A model generated the notes under the pieces. The model saw only the letters and a program-made list of their open reading frames with translations, made no database searches and was not told the origin of the DNA. From contig NC_081136.1 of the NCBI RefSeq assembly GCF_958295425.1, forward strand, positions 14,467,381 through 14,531,380: a stretch of DNA of 64,000 nucleotides, written 5' to 3'. The position numbers were made by a program, and so were the translations under genes. Below are positions 1 to 11,310 of this stretch, in pieces. Each line of letters starts with the position of its first letter. Position 1 is the stretch's first letter. Source of the stretch: Solea solea (taxonomy: Eukaryota; Chordata; Actinopteri; Pleuronectiformes; Soleidae).

Positions 1-112
1 TCTGTTACCTGCTCATTAAAAGCTCACTAACCTTATTAAGTGTTAATACAGTACAACTAATGACTCTTATGGCAAGTCTTTTTAACATTTAATTTGCCAA
101 GTTTCAGTTTAT

Positions 113-413
113 ACTAGTCAGAATGACCTCACTTTTGCCATTCATGTTATTATAGTTATCTACAAGCCAGTTGTGCATATTGTAGATATCTCTGATTCCA
201 GTTTCAGATATCTACAATGTCATTGTGGCTAGTCATAATTCAAGTTTGAGATATCTACAACTTCATTATCTTGAACTTGAATTATGACCAGTCATTACGA
301 CATTGTGGTTATCTGAATTAAAGATAGATATCTCTGATTTAGAGATATCTACAATTCAGTTGATGACAAACTCCATACACATGAATGGCAAACACTATTT
401 TATTCTGACTAGT
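113..413. repeat. Palindromic interspersed repeat built on AGATATCT
   Basis: The outer 34 bases (113-146 and 380-413) are imperfect inverted copies of each other, each running between ACTAGTCAGAAT and a CATGAATGGCAAA core. Between them the palindrome AGATATCT (in GAGATATCTACAA contexts) recurs in both orientations. The structure looks like a non-autonomous foldback or MITE-like element. The family name is not known to me; similar words continue weakly to about position 520. Confidence 0.6.
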
Positions 414-3400
414 AAAAACTGAATTATGGCTATTTGTGACATAATTTTGACTGGAAACAAACATAATTGCAGATATCTGTATCTGTAGTTTTGACTAGTA
501 AGAATAACGTAAGTGAAGTGAAATGATAAAGCCACTTGCCATAGACTCTAGTGTGTGGTAACTTATAGTCTTATATTAAAGAAAGGCAGCTTATTCATAG
601 TAAAAGACAGAAAAATGGTTAAAATATATTTAAAAAAAAAGGGAGAGTAGTGGCAGTAGTATTAATCTTGAGTCCTTGGACTCATGAGTACTATCGCTGC
701 TTTCTTGAGAGGGAAGCCGTGCACTCATGGCTGATATGTGGCATTATGGACTTCGTGAAGAATATTGAATGCATTGTTTACGCCTCAAGAGGCTCCCAGT
801 CACTGTGATATGTCACTTCCATTTAATGTAACAGCATTAGCTGAGGAGCAGTTTGTGGATGAGGCAGGTAAATCTAATATGTTGGCGAAACAGAGAGGCA
901 TCTATAGTGTTTGATGGTGACGGAATGGATCATATTTTACATCATCATTACAATTCACTGGGGCTGCGGAATAAAAATACATTAGGGATCAAACCAGATT
1001 GAGTAGCTTGTCTGATGCCACATTAGGGATGTTGTTTATAAAACGTTGCAGGGTAAATCAGCAGGGGGGATTTTAATTTTGTGGGTCTAATCTATCTGAA
1101 AATGACTTTTAAATATGCAGTAGAAAGTGATATCTGTCCTGTTTCCAGTATGGATGGGTAAACACTGAGATAGTTGAGTTAGATTGTCCTTAAAAGTCTG
1201 CTTTGAGTTTAACGATAGAGAGGCCTCCAACTAAATCTCTGTGTTAACCCCCAGAGGTGCTTATCATAAAGTTGCAGCATATTTACAGTTGAATAACACA
1301 TTAGCTATAAAACGTAATGTTTTACAATCAGTCGCAGTGAGAGTCAATGTTGTAGGAAAGTAATGATAGGACTGAGAATTAGTGTCTGATTGCAGTCTGT
1401 GTCTCCTCTCATAATCCCCTTTATTGCTGTCAATAAAGACAGTTTGTACTTTGACTGTGTTTCGCCTCACCTGATCTACTGTGCCCTATAGACTGTTGGC
1501 ATGATGCAAGTTTAACGTGGCAAAGCCCAGTATTATTTTAGCTCATATGCACATGTTACTGTTTTCTCCACAAACAAACGTTCAGCTCCTTCTCCTCCTC
1601 CACCTTCACCTTTACTGTGTTCTAGCAAACACAGCCTGTAGAGATTCGTCTCTGTGTCTTTGGGGCTGATGTTACACTTTGTCATACACTGATGGATAAC
1701 AACATACAATTATTTCAATTATCCTTTTTCCATACTGTGTTCCCCAGTGGTCTCAATTACTCATACATTATGTGAACACTGAACCTGTTCCCAGCACAAT
1801 ATTGTACAATAAAGTATATGACTGCAATATAGGTTCACTAATTCTAATTTTTGCAGTAACTGATAATTACCTGCTTATCCCTTGTACATTTGTTTGTCTT
1901 CTTCCATCAAAGACGGTTTAATTAAACAGAATAATCTAAACTGATTAATGATCAGATTATCCACTTCATTGGGAAGGATCCAGGAAGGTGGGTTGATCGG
2001 ATTTGATCAGATTTATTTGAGTGTGGCCTGACAACATGACAAAATGAACCATTAACTTTCTTCACATTTTACTTCCAATGCTGCTAATTCCTTGTTTGGT
2101 GCGCAGAAATGTTTTTACATATACATTACATTTATTTTCCCTCACTGAGAAAAGCCTTCAAAGCAGTTTTAAAAATAGCAAAGACAAAATCTCTTTCTAC
2201 ACTGATTCAACAGAGTGAATATGTGCATATCTTGGTGAATGTTTAATGCAAGGCCCCATTTCAGAGCATTTGAGCCACTGACTTCACTGTTTTTACTGCT
2301 ATTTATGTAAATTATCTCTCTCTCTATATATAATTTGTTTTTAGGCTTGTTTATTACACAGAACATGTAATTTCTAGACACTCACTTTTTCTTTGGCATA
2401 TCATGATTATCATTTTTCTTTCTTGTGGACCAAAGTGTTTGACAATTAACTAAGACAGTAACTGGAAGATTTAGGTTTCCAGTGAAACAAGTGTTGCTGC
2501 AGTTATGACAGTATGAATTTTGTATCGGTCACATGAGGATTTAAATGAATTATATGCAGTTCCCGCACATAAACATCTGTGAAATCTCTCTAAATTTTAC
2601 AACACAGAATGACAGAAGATAGTAACACAATTGTAAGAAAAAAGGACATTGTACATTGCAACAAACCCTTTTTAATATAGTCCCTAGTTTTGCTTGGTGC
2701 CACACTTTAATGCCCTGTCATTAATACATTTAACCTTCTATGATCCACAGAGTCTCTGCTGTGACCAGAAACTTCATTGTTGTAGTCTGCCATCTTGTGG
2801 TCAACTGGTGCAGATGCTGTGTGTACGTCCTTCTTTGGTAAGCTGACACTGATGCCATACCTGTTGTTGTTCGCACTGTGCTACAGATATTTGAATTCAG
2901 CTACAAGTCAAACCTTTTCACAGTTGCACTGTTCCTTTAGCTCAATATATTTCTGCAGCCACTCAGGAGTGTTTGGAGAACTTAGTCTCAAATATTACAC
3001 ATGTACAAGCAGCCCCATGGGATTCCAGTGACAGCAACTAAATTGAAAATGTGTGTCAGGCTTTGTTTGGTGATTTCCACTGACTTCAGTCCAGAAAGGC
3101 AGCATATGTGTGCACACTGTAAGAAAAAAACCCAGTCCCGTCCTAAATATATACCCGCAGCCTCTAGAGAGTAACGTGAAAGTCAATATTATTGAGGTTC
3201 AGCAATGAGGCAATATTTGAATTTCAAATGAGCCTCAGACAGTCGAGAAAGCAGGCATTCAGTCTCACTGACAAGAGTGTACATGAATAGAGAAGAGGTG
3301 AGCACATGGCACAGCGGCGGTGACAAATAGCCAGTCGATTCAGCTGAATGAGAAACAGTGTTTCACACAGGGGAAATGGGATAATTGTTCCAAATTAGGA

Positions 3401-3643
3401 AAGAGTGATGCAAAGCATTCAGTGAGTGCCAGGGAGAGTGGTGTAAATTCACCCTCTCAAGTGAAGTAGAAACTCACAGTCCTGTATAAATATATTAATT
3501 TATGCAGTCAGATGAGGGAGTTTTGGTTTTTGGGTGATCACCACAAAACAAGAAGGAAGTGATTTAAATTCAGCATGAGATTATTTATTATATTCCTCTC
3601 TCTGTTGTTTCATGGTTTGAATGTTGTACAGAAAAGTTACTGC

Positions 3644-3650
<7 letters not shown>
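414..3650. other. Gene-free stretch, no coding exon recognised
   Basis: Only short stop-bounded frames occur and none resembles a known protein. AT-rich sequence with scattered poly(A)/poly(T) runs. A CTCF-like motif at 2787-2800 is listed separately. Confidence 0.6.
2787..2800 (-). promoter_or_regulatory. CTCF-like motif
   Basis: The minus strand reads CCACAAGATGGCAG, which fits the vertebrate CTCF core (CCASYAGRKGGCRS) except that the fourth and fifth positions read C-A rather than S-Y. Motif match only; occupancy is unknown. Confidence 0.45.

Positions 3651-3680
<30 letters not shown>
3651..3680. repeat. (AT)n microsatellite
   Basis: Fifteen uninterrupted AT units. Confidence 0.95.
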
Positions 3681-3683
<3 letters not shown>

Positions 3684-3834
3684 AATTTTTCCCAATCCCT
3701 GTAATAAAAACTGTAGCCCTGAAATTCATGAACTATGCTAAAAACAAATCCTCATCTTCATTGCTCCATGGCTCTCTTCTTGGTAATAGCTTTACCCCCC
3801 CTCATCTCCCCTATCCAGTGGTTCACCCTTCCAT

Positions 3835-4030
3835 ATTTATATTGCTGCAGCGACGGTGCGTTGCATCTCTGAGAGAGGAATTACACGCCTGGCTTGAGCT
3901 ACATCCTACAGCCTCTGCTGGGACTGGTGCTGCCACCCACCACAGGACGCGGGCTGCTCCAGGGCTACCTGCATGGCCCGGGTGTGGGTTCATAAAAGAC
4001 CCGGGACCAGGCGCCACGTAATACCACCCC
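3835..4030. other. GC-rich island in AT-rich flank
   Basis: A block of about 190 bases, much richer in G+C than its surroundings, open on both strands over part of its length. The + frame from 3575 stays open to 4021, but its first third is a translated AT microsatellite, so it is not called as a gene. It may be a remnant of an inserted element. Confidence 0.35.
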
Positions 4031-4529
4031 GTGAGCAGAACCCTTTAACATGTACTTCTGGAGGTGGATGGTAGCACCACAAACCCTTAAACACATATAC
4101 AGTAGCCGTAGCCTCCATGCTACTATTCAGTATTTGCATGACGTGCTAAGCTACTAATCCTTGTCTGAAATTGACTGGGAAACTACAGTTATAGACAGTG
4201 GTGTTGCTTAAGGTAGCAGCAAAGTGTGTGAGAGTTGTGCAGTGTACAGTAGTGACCGGTAGTGACCTTCATCAGGAGCTTAATGCTCCAGTGTGTAAGA
4301 ATTATACACTAAATATATAAAAATTGCCATAGCCTTCCAGTTGCAAACCAGACTCCCATTTTGAAACCTCAAGGTTTGCCTTTGACCAACACTATGTCAG
4401 TCTTTGAAACCAGAAAGTCACAGACATCGACAGCATTCAGGCTTCTATTGAACAGTACCAGCTGTCCATCACACTGGTGTCCACTCAAATGTGCCATGAT
4501 TTACTGTCTAATTTCCTCTAAATGGGAAC

Positions 4530-4592
4530 ATCCATCCATCCATTCATCCGTCTTCTACCACTTTATCCTCCACATGAGGGTTGTGGCTGGTG
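4530..4592 (-). mobile_element. Non-LTR retrotransposon 3' tail fragment
   Basis: CCATCCATCC followed by CTTCTACCACTTTATCCTCC and an AGGGTTG word is the reverse complement of the 3' end seen at 56,200-56,268. Related pieces occur at 6836 and 11,236. The GATG-type simple-repeat tail is typical of RTE/Rex3-like fish LINEs; the family is not verified. Confidence 0.55.
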
Positions 4593-5370
4593 GCTAATGG
4601 TGAGACTGCAGATTGTAACAAATGGAGGACTCATTCACTCACCCCACTCACCCCTACCTTAACCACACGTGTCAGAGAACCACAGTAACCTTCACATATC
4701 AGAGGGGAAATCCTTTCTCTTTGCCTGTGTTGGAAGCTTATTGCTTCAAAATGGCTGGCTAGTCTTGTAGTTTCTGAGGTCCCAGCTTGCCCACACTACA
4801 ATTATTAAAGTGAGTTCTGAGATATAAGAGCTTAATTTTCAAGCATGGACTTTATAGATAAATACATTAAATATTCCTGGCTATTAAATCTCTCGCTGCA
4901 GGAGGCTCAGCTGACCTTATCTTATAAGATGCTGTGGTGAGTTTTGTAATTATCTCCAGTAATAATGCTGAAACAATCTATGGCTCTAAGTATGGAGGCA
5001 GCAGCGTGTGTCTATAAATGAAACCCAGATAATTCAGAATAGAGGGGGAAAACTGCTTCAACATCACCCTCCTGCAGCTGCTCAGAGGCAAACTGCTTCT
5101 GTTTCTGTACATAAAGCCAAGCCTCGGTTGTTGATGACTACAGGGTATTTACATAAACACACTGCTAAAATCTCTGACTGAGTTATTTTGTCATTAGAAA
5201 CAGGCGTTCTCTTAAACAGTGCTGCTTTGTCTAAAACATGACAAATGTCTCAATGTGCTCCTGAATCCTGAACTGCACATGCACAAACCATCACTCATTC
5301 AGATGAATATGGCTAAGTTTGCACAAAACTTTCAAATTTGCATGAAATGGCATTTAACATAAATTATCAA

Positions 5371-5496
5371 CTATATATGTATATATATATATATGTATGT
5401 ATATGTATATATGTACATATGTACACACATTTGTTTATATATTCTTTTGTTTATACATTTGTTTATATAAATATAAACACATATTTATATATCCTT
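5371..5496. repeat. TA/TATG-rich microsatellite
   Basis: Alternating TA, TG and ACAT units, imperfect. Confidence 0.85.
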
Positions 5497-5500
5497 AGAT

Positions 5501-5576
5501 ATCCTCTGCCTCTGTAAAGAACTTTGAATTGCCTTATGTATGAATGGTGCTATGTAAATAACCTTGCCTTGCCTTT
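5501..5576 (+). mobile_element. SINE/LINE tail-like fragment
   Basis: Contains CTCTGTAAAGAACTTTGAAT and GGTGCTATGTAAATAA followed by CCTTGCCTTGCC, the kind of tail shared by many teleost retroposons. Only the tail is recognisable. Confidence 0.5.
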
Positions 5577-5870
5577 ATGTCAAGACAGACGAGGCAACAA
5601 CAACATTGCGCTAGTAAAGTGACAAGTTTCAGAAGGGAATTCTGCTGCTCAAAAAAACCTGCTCCTTCAGCAGGGTGATGGGATAAATGCTACTTATTAC
5701 CCCCCACCTGCCCCTCCGCTGTTGCTGTGTACACATAGTGTTGCTTGTGTATACAGAGCCTGTTTTCAGATGAAGGGTGCAGCATATAAATAATATTACA
5801 TTGTTTCTGTTCACAACCAGACCAGAGGCAGAATAACAACAACGACATATGATCTACACTGCAGCTGTAA
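5577..5870 (+). mobile_element. Dispersed TTAAAGCTG-family fragment, forward
   Basis: Shares CAAGACAGACGAGGCAACAA, GAATTCTGCTGCTCAAAA, GATGGGATAAATGCT and CCTGTTTTCAGATGAAG with the copies at 20,431 and 40,095. Probable non-autonomous DNA transposon, truncated at the left. Confidence 0.6.
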
Positions 5871-6835
5871 GGCTGACCAGTGATTTAAAATCTTCATTTA
5901 AAACGGCAGCGCAAGTCTTACAGCACCAGTTCAGCAATAAAACATGAAGGTGAAATTCCCACACTCCTGCTTGATTGAAGAGATGTTAATTACAATCATC
6001 TCATCTACTTTGGTTGATTTTAATTTGTTCTCAGTACATTTGACCCATTTTTTTTTAATGAAGTTGGCATTTTCAGCAAAGTTCACTTGAGTGAAAAGTT
6101 TCTGCAGAGTTTTGGGCAGTTCTGACACTTCGGCTATAGACATTTCACTCTATATTACACCCGACTGTTTAAACTTTCAGTGCAGGGCTGTGTTTTCTCT
6201 AAATGTCATCACTTCTCATGCTTCTCATGACAACTTAACACCTCCTCATCCTCAGCAGATGTCCATGTATTAATTATCACTGCGACATATGGGTAGCCAA
6301 ACAGAAGCCAGTTCATGATGTATGGGTGTGTGACCGTGGTGCAAACCTCCAACCCAAGTCGTTATAGTGCTTAATTGTCATCAATAGCCAGTAGTTATCA
6401 AAATCCTCCACAATTACTCTTCCTGGGGTATAAGGTGACTGTCCTCAGGCTTCCTGTAAGTAATATTCTGTGACAAACGTCTTCATTCTCACAGCTTTTC
6501 TAATACCCTTGTAGTAATTCCCACCTAATCTTGACGTTTCCTCTCTTCTCCTCAGTCGCAGAGGGTTTTTGTGCTAAGAGGACAAACTCTAAGCTCTTAA
6601 TTGCAGGTGGTGTGTGTGTGTGTGTACTCTTTTCCCAATCCCAACCCCCTTTGTTTGGGAGAAACAAAGGTTCCTTTTTTTACTCAGTGCCTTGACTCTC
6701 AGAAGTAGAGTGGGGACGAAGAGAAAGATTAAGTCAACATTTCTCATGACCTCTGAGGCCTGGGGTTGGAGGGGAGGCCTGCATGGCACTCCACAATAGG
6801 CAATCAAACTCCAACTTTATTTATGTGGCAGTTTT

Positions 6836-6862
6836 TCACTCACTCACTCACTCATTTTCTGC
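6836..6862 (-). repeat. (ACTC)n tract with LINE-tail boundary
   Basis: ACTC repeats run directly into TTTTCTGCCGCTGGGGC, which resembles the reverse complement of the GAGT-tailed LINE end at 56,200-56,268. Confidence 0.5.
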
Positions 6863-7559
6863 CGCTGGGGCATTTAAACAAATCAAGTGCTATTCACAAA
6901 TTCCGTGCAGGCTATAGGATGTTTAAAGTAAACAAGCAAATTCATATTTTTGAAAATAAACTGCTTTATGAAAATTACAAAAAAAAAAAATACCATTGTG
7001 TTTGTGTGCATTTTGACCAATGCAGTTGACTGTAATTACTTATAATCTTAAAGTAAAGTAAAGTTACTGAAAATAATAAAATTCAAGAAAAAGAGTTTGA
7101 CCGTAAAAAGTTAACACCAATATACAAAAGACCAATTAACAGTGATGAACAGAATTACAATAGGGTCCTAGCACTGTATGTGCTCACTCTAAAAATGGGG
7201 GGAAAAAACTTGAATGTAGTAAAATAAAATAGAAGATACATAGATATGATTATAAAACAGAACATTTTATTACATTGCTATAAAATTGTAAATCCATAAA
7301 ATTAAATTAACACTACATGAAAGCCAGAATTAACTGGTGGCCTTTTTAATTTATATTTAATAGTATACACATAACAATAGTTTGTGGGAATTTATCAACT
7401 GGTGTGAATTAACCACAAAAAAGCATGGCTATGGCAAGCTACATATGTAAAGGTCTAAATTAATTCTACACAGCAAAGATCCTTCAGTATCGTTTTGTCA
7501 TTCTAGACCTATTAAAGCACCTTATGCTCAGACCAAACAGTGATCAAGCACTAATATAA

Positions 7560-7800
7560 TTCTGCTCTTCCAAAAATCTCCCCCGCTGAGACTGAATGAG
7601 TCATAAAGCGTGGCGCTACAGTTAACTATTGTTGTTCATTTGTTTCCCATTACAGAAGCTCCATTTTGACTAATTAGTCTTGACGGTAACTTTTCCCTGT
7701 GGTGTTGATTAGATCTAATTAATGACTGCTGGCAAAATGGAGGACTGGTGCCCTGAAGGAGCCATTTTCATGCATCCCTGGGTAATTAAAGTTGCCTTTT
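7560..7800. promoter_or_regulatory. Candidate conserved non-coding element
   Basis: Repeat-free, base-balanced block with homeodomain-type TAATTA words on one or other strand near 7671, 7716 and 7783. It has no open frame and no repeat similarity that I can see. Called on composition and motif density only. Confidence 0.3.
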
Positions 7801-8071
7801 TTGCCATAAAGACAAAACAGGTCTACTATTTACAGAATGTTGTGTTGCTTTTCTTTCTTTTGTCTCAGTCAGTAACATTGCAGTGTAACTTAAAACATTT
7901 TATAATGTCAGCAGAGGTCTTTTGCTTTTATGTGATGTCATGTCCCTGTAGTCAAACTGTTCCTTTAAGCAAAGTGCTGATTCTGTAACGTACAAATGCA
8001 TAAATATGAAGCAGGCCAAAAGAATAAAGCAAACACAAGCAAACCAATTCTGGATTACACTCAAATAGAAA

Positions 8072-8290
8072 CTTAAAGCTGTAGTGTTCAACTATTGATG
8101 ATTATTATTGTTGGCGAAGTTATTATTCTGCCTCTTTTTATTCTATGTGAACAAAGACAATGTAACATTATTTGTAGGCTGTGTCATTCATTTGAAAACA
8201 GGCTCCTCTGTCAAGCAATACTATCTGACCTGACTGAGGGAGTGTATGTTTGCATACAGCAGCAGCACTGCAGGGGCTACAATGCAGGTA
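8072..8290 (-). mobile_element. Dispersed TTAAAGCTG-family fragment, reverse
   Basis: Begins with the terminal word CTTAAAGCTGTAGTG and contains GTCAAGCAATACTATCTGAC, the reverse complement of a segment in the 20,431 copy. Confidence 0.65.
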
Positions 8291-10921
8291 AAAGGCAACA
8301 CAAACCAAATGATTTGTAATTTAATCTAAATCCACTGTACATGCAAACAAACTTACTTATGGACAATTTATTCAATTTCTTCCCAAGTAATGTAAGTTTC
8401 CTTGGACATTTTACCAGTAGGCACCTCAGATCGCAGCCATTTTCTCCAACGCTGCATGACACAATCATAATCTCTCCATAGTAACTCATCCACAGCTGCC
8501 TGCCAGCTCCCATCAGAGTGTGGAGCTCAGTGGGGATTAGATCTGAGGTGAATGTCTCATAGGAACACACCATGCCAATCTATGCATGTTTCAGGGGAGC
8601 AGATCATCAGGACGATCTGATTAACTGTGTGAAAAATGTTCCTTATCTGTGATGACTTGAAACCTCCGTACAAAAGGAGAGAGATAGAGAGAGAGAAGAG
8701 ATGAGCAGATTAAGGTGGAGTTGGTTTTCGTCACGTATGTGCAGTGTCTGCCAACAACAAACCACAGCAACATTGTCTCAAGCTCTTTAATCAGACACTG
8801 TCGTAAAAAAATGATTGCAGTATTTTATCACTTTTTGACAGTCAAGGTAATATCTATAAAGCAAGTGTGTGCATATAAATATTGTATTTGGAAATAATCC
8901 ATTGATTTATTTTGCAAAGGAAAATTAAATGCAGTTTCTGTTAAACAGCTTTCAACATAATTCTTTCCGGCGTCCGAAATGACACATTCGTGATCTACTT
9001 GTACAAAGAGTTATCGCTTTGTTCTTAACACAATGGCAAATTAGACTATTAATTCATCAAATCAGTTTTCTGTCATTAATACACCATGTCTAATCTTTCT
9101 CTGTCCTTGAGTACATAACCTTGGCTGAAGTAATTCATTAAAACCTGTTAGCTTTGTATCATTATTCATTTTTATGTTAATATAGTTAGGAGTGTTTTAA
9201 CTGTTGTGTTAACAGTGTGTCATATATATTACTCTAGCTCTGAGAGTGGCAAATCTGAATCAAAACTGTAACGTCCCTTGCATTCTATAAATGCTGTCTA
9301 AACATCTGTCTGTCTGTCTGCTAACTATCTAACGGGTTGCGTGACAGGCTTCAACCTTGGCAGGTGACTTACTGAAAGCACCAATGTATGTAGTGCTTAC
9401 TTTGACATTGTTACTTCACCCCACGGAGTGTTTTTAGTGGCTCTGTGTGTCTGTCTGTGTTTCCGCACTTGCCAATATGACCAACAGAGGCCGACAGAGG
9501 CTTGTTTGCGTGAATGGGGTGAAGTCTGCCATCTCTGATTGCCTTGTTTGGATAAGAAATGCAAGTGATGTTGGTAGATATTGTTTAAAGAGAGGCTTTC
9601 ACCCCATCTCACACAGCTTGCAAAGGAAGTAACAATTTATTGAATAGCCACCAGGGGTAATACTGCTGCTTGCATAAAGAACTCCATTTGAATACAAGTT
9701 TATGGGAAAATTAACCTACTTCTTATTTGATTAATTGTGTCAGTAAATATGTTTCTGAGGAGTTAATGTCTGAATTGTTAGTTTCATGTCCTCTTCAATA
9801 AAACATCATTATATAAATTATGTTCCCATTAAGAGGAAAATGGACGACCAAGTGCAGTACTGCTAGCATCATCCAGTAGGTTGCAGGTGATGTCTTTGAA
9901 CTTCTGGTATCAAAAGTGTAATTTTGCAACCTGGAAGACTTTAGCCCACCAGACCAGGCTTATAAATGCTGTTGGTCCCATTTGACAAAAATACATTTTG
10001 TTTCCATGCTGGTACAAACCATAACCCAGCACATGGTCCAGCATTTCCCCTGGCCCCTTGGACTACGGACAGTAGGAATCCCAGTTCTGTACAACATTCA
10101 GTGAGCAGCGATAGTGCGGTTGCGAAGAAATATGGGGGCTCCTGCTGAATGTTGCAGGGGCTGGTGTCAGTGTGTCTCTGAGTCCCTGATGTTTATCTGG
10201 AGATGCTCTGGAGTCTGATCACGGACGCTCCTGCTTCCATCACCACCTGCTCCCTGAAATCCAAATAATTACCTGCGTGCTAATGTGGGTGGTTGTCCTT
10301 ATCTGTAGCCTGTCGCAATGAAGCATGATCGAATCGCTGCCACTGTTCATAGCATCACTCACTTCTTCCGATTCAGTATGATTAAGAAAGAGGAGCCCAT
10401 TAGAGAGATTCATTTATTTGCACAAGTTGCTCAAACTAATGTAAGCACGGTGGAATAATCTCTAGTCACTGCTACATGATAGTTCATCTATATGCTTGTT
10501 GATTAAGATTAAAATGAAAAACCTCATGTAAAAATGCACTGGACTGACTCGTCAGGTTGACTAATCGCGGATCTTGTAGTTTATCTAAGCTGCTGACTGA
10601 CAGAGACAAACTGACTTGTTTTTCGGGAAAAGTGTAGCATTCATCCATCACTATAGACTTGACAGAACAGAAGCAGTGGTGACTAATGGTCTATAAATGT
10701 TTCTATCTGTCTGAGTCATGTTGCCTGCATAGCAAGTGATGATTTTAAGAGCCTAAGATAAACTAATACCAACTCTGCCTGGAAAAAGAACATTCATGTA
10801 TTTTTAGTTTGCCACTTCACTCTGTGGATGGTAATGTTGCTGAGTGGTCGTCTGGTCAACTGTGGTCTTTGGTCTTGGCGATCTGTATAAATATTTGATT
10901 GCTGGAATCTTAATGCAAATT
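8291..10921. other. Gene-free stretch
   Basis: No coding exon recognised. Holds a short CTGT run near 9306, a weak CTCF-like CCACCAGGGGTAA at 9648-9660, and a repeat-free block (10,190-10,440) that could be conserved non-coding DNA. Confidence 0.5.
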
Positions 10922-10990
10922 ATTACATTACATTACATTACATGTCATTTAGCAGACGCTTTTATCCAAAGCGTCTTACAATAAGTGCAT
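10922..10990 (-). mobile_element. L2-type LINE/SINE 3' tail
   Basis: (ATTAC)n followed by GTCATTTAGCAGACGCTTTT and ATCCAAAGCG, the reverse complement of the widespread teleost tail seen again at 59,826 (+) and 44,381 (-). Confidence 0.75.
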
Positions 10991-11235
10991 TTAAACATTT
11001 GGGTACAAATAAGAGCTAAAAGTAAGAAAGAGCTTCAAGTAAGCCAAACTATGAAGTGCTAGTCATAAGTGCGATGTAAATTATTAACCATCTACATAGG
11101 ATGACTTCTAACAACTTTGGTGAACTGCTCACCTTTAACCTACCACCACCAACATGTTGACGTCTTCCGTTTCTACATTTATCTGAAGTTCAAATTTAAA
11201 CCTTAAAAACACAACATATTCAGCCTAGAATACTG

Positions 11236-11310
11236 TCCATCCATCCATTTTCTACCACTTTATTCTCCACAGGTGGGTCGCGGAGGGGGGGGCAGCATTT
11301 GCACCAACCG
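11236..11310 (-). mobile_element. Non-LTR retrotransposon 3' tail fragment
   Basis: CCATCCATCC then TTTTCTACCACTTTATTCTC and GGGTCGCGGAGG: the same LINE 3' end as at 4530 and 56,200, inverted and cut short. Confidence 0.6.

Larger units (their letters stand above)
3681..5370. other. Gene-free stretch
   Basis: Apart from the GC-rich block at 3835-4030 and the LINE-tail fragment at 4530-4592, nothing recognisable was seen. Confidence 0.55.
5871..8071. other. Gene-free stretch with one candidate conserved block
   Basis: No gene seen. A (GT)n run lies near 6609-6625, an ACTC tail at 6836-6862, and a repeat-free block rich in TAATTA at 7560-7800 (listed separately). Confidence 0.5.
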
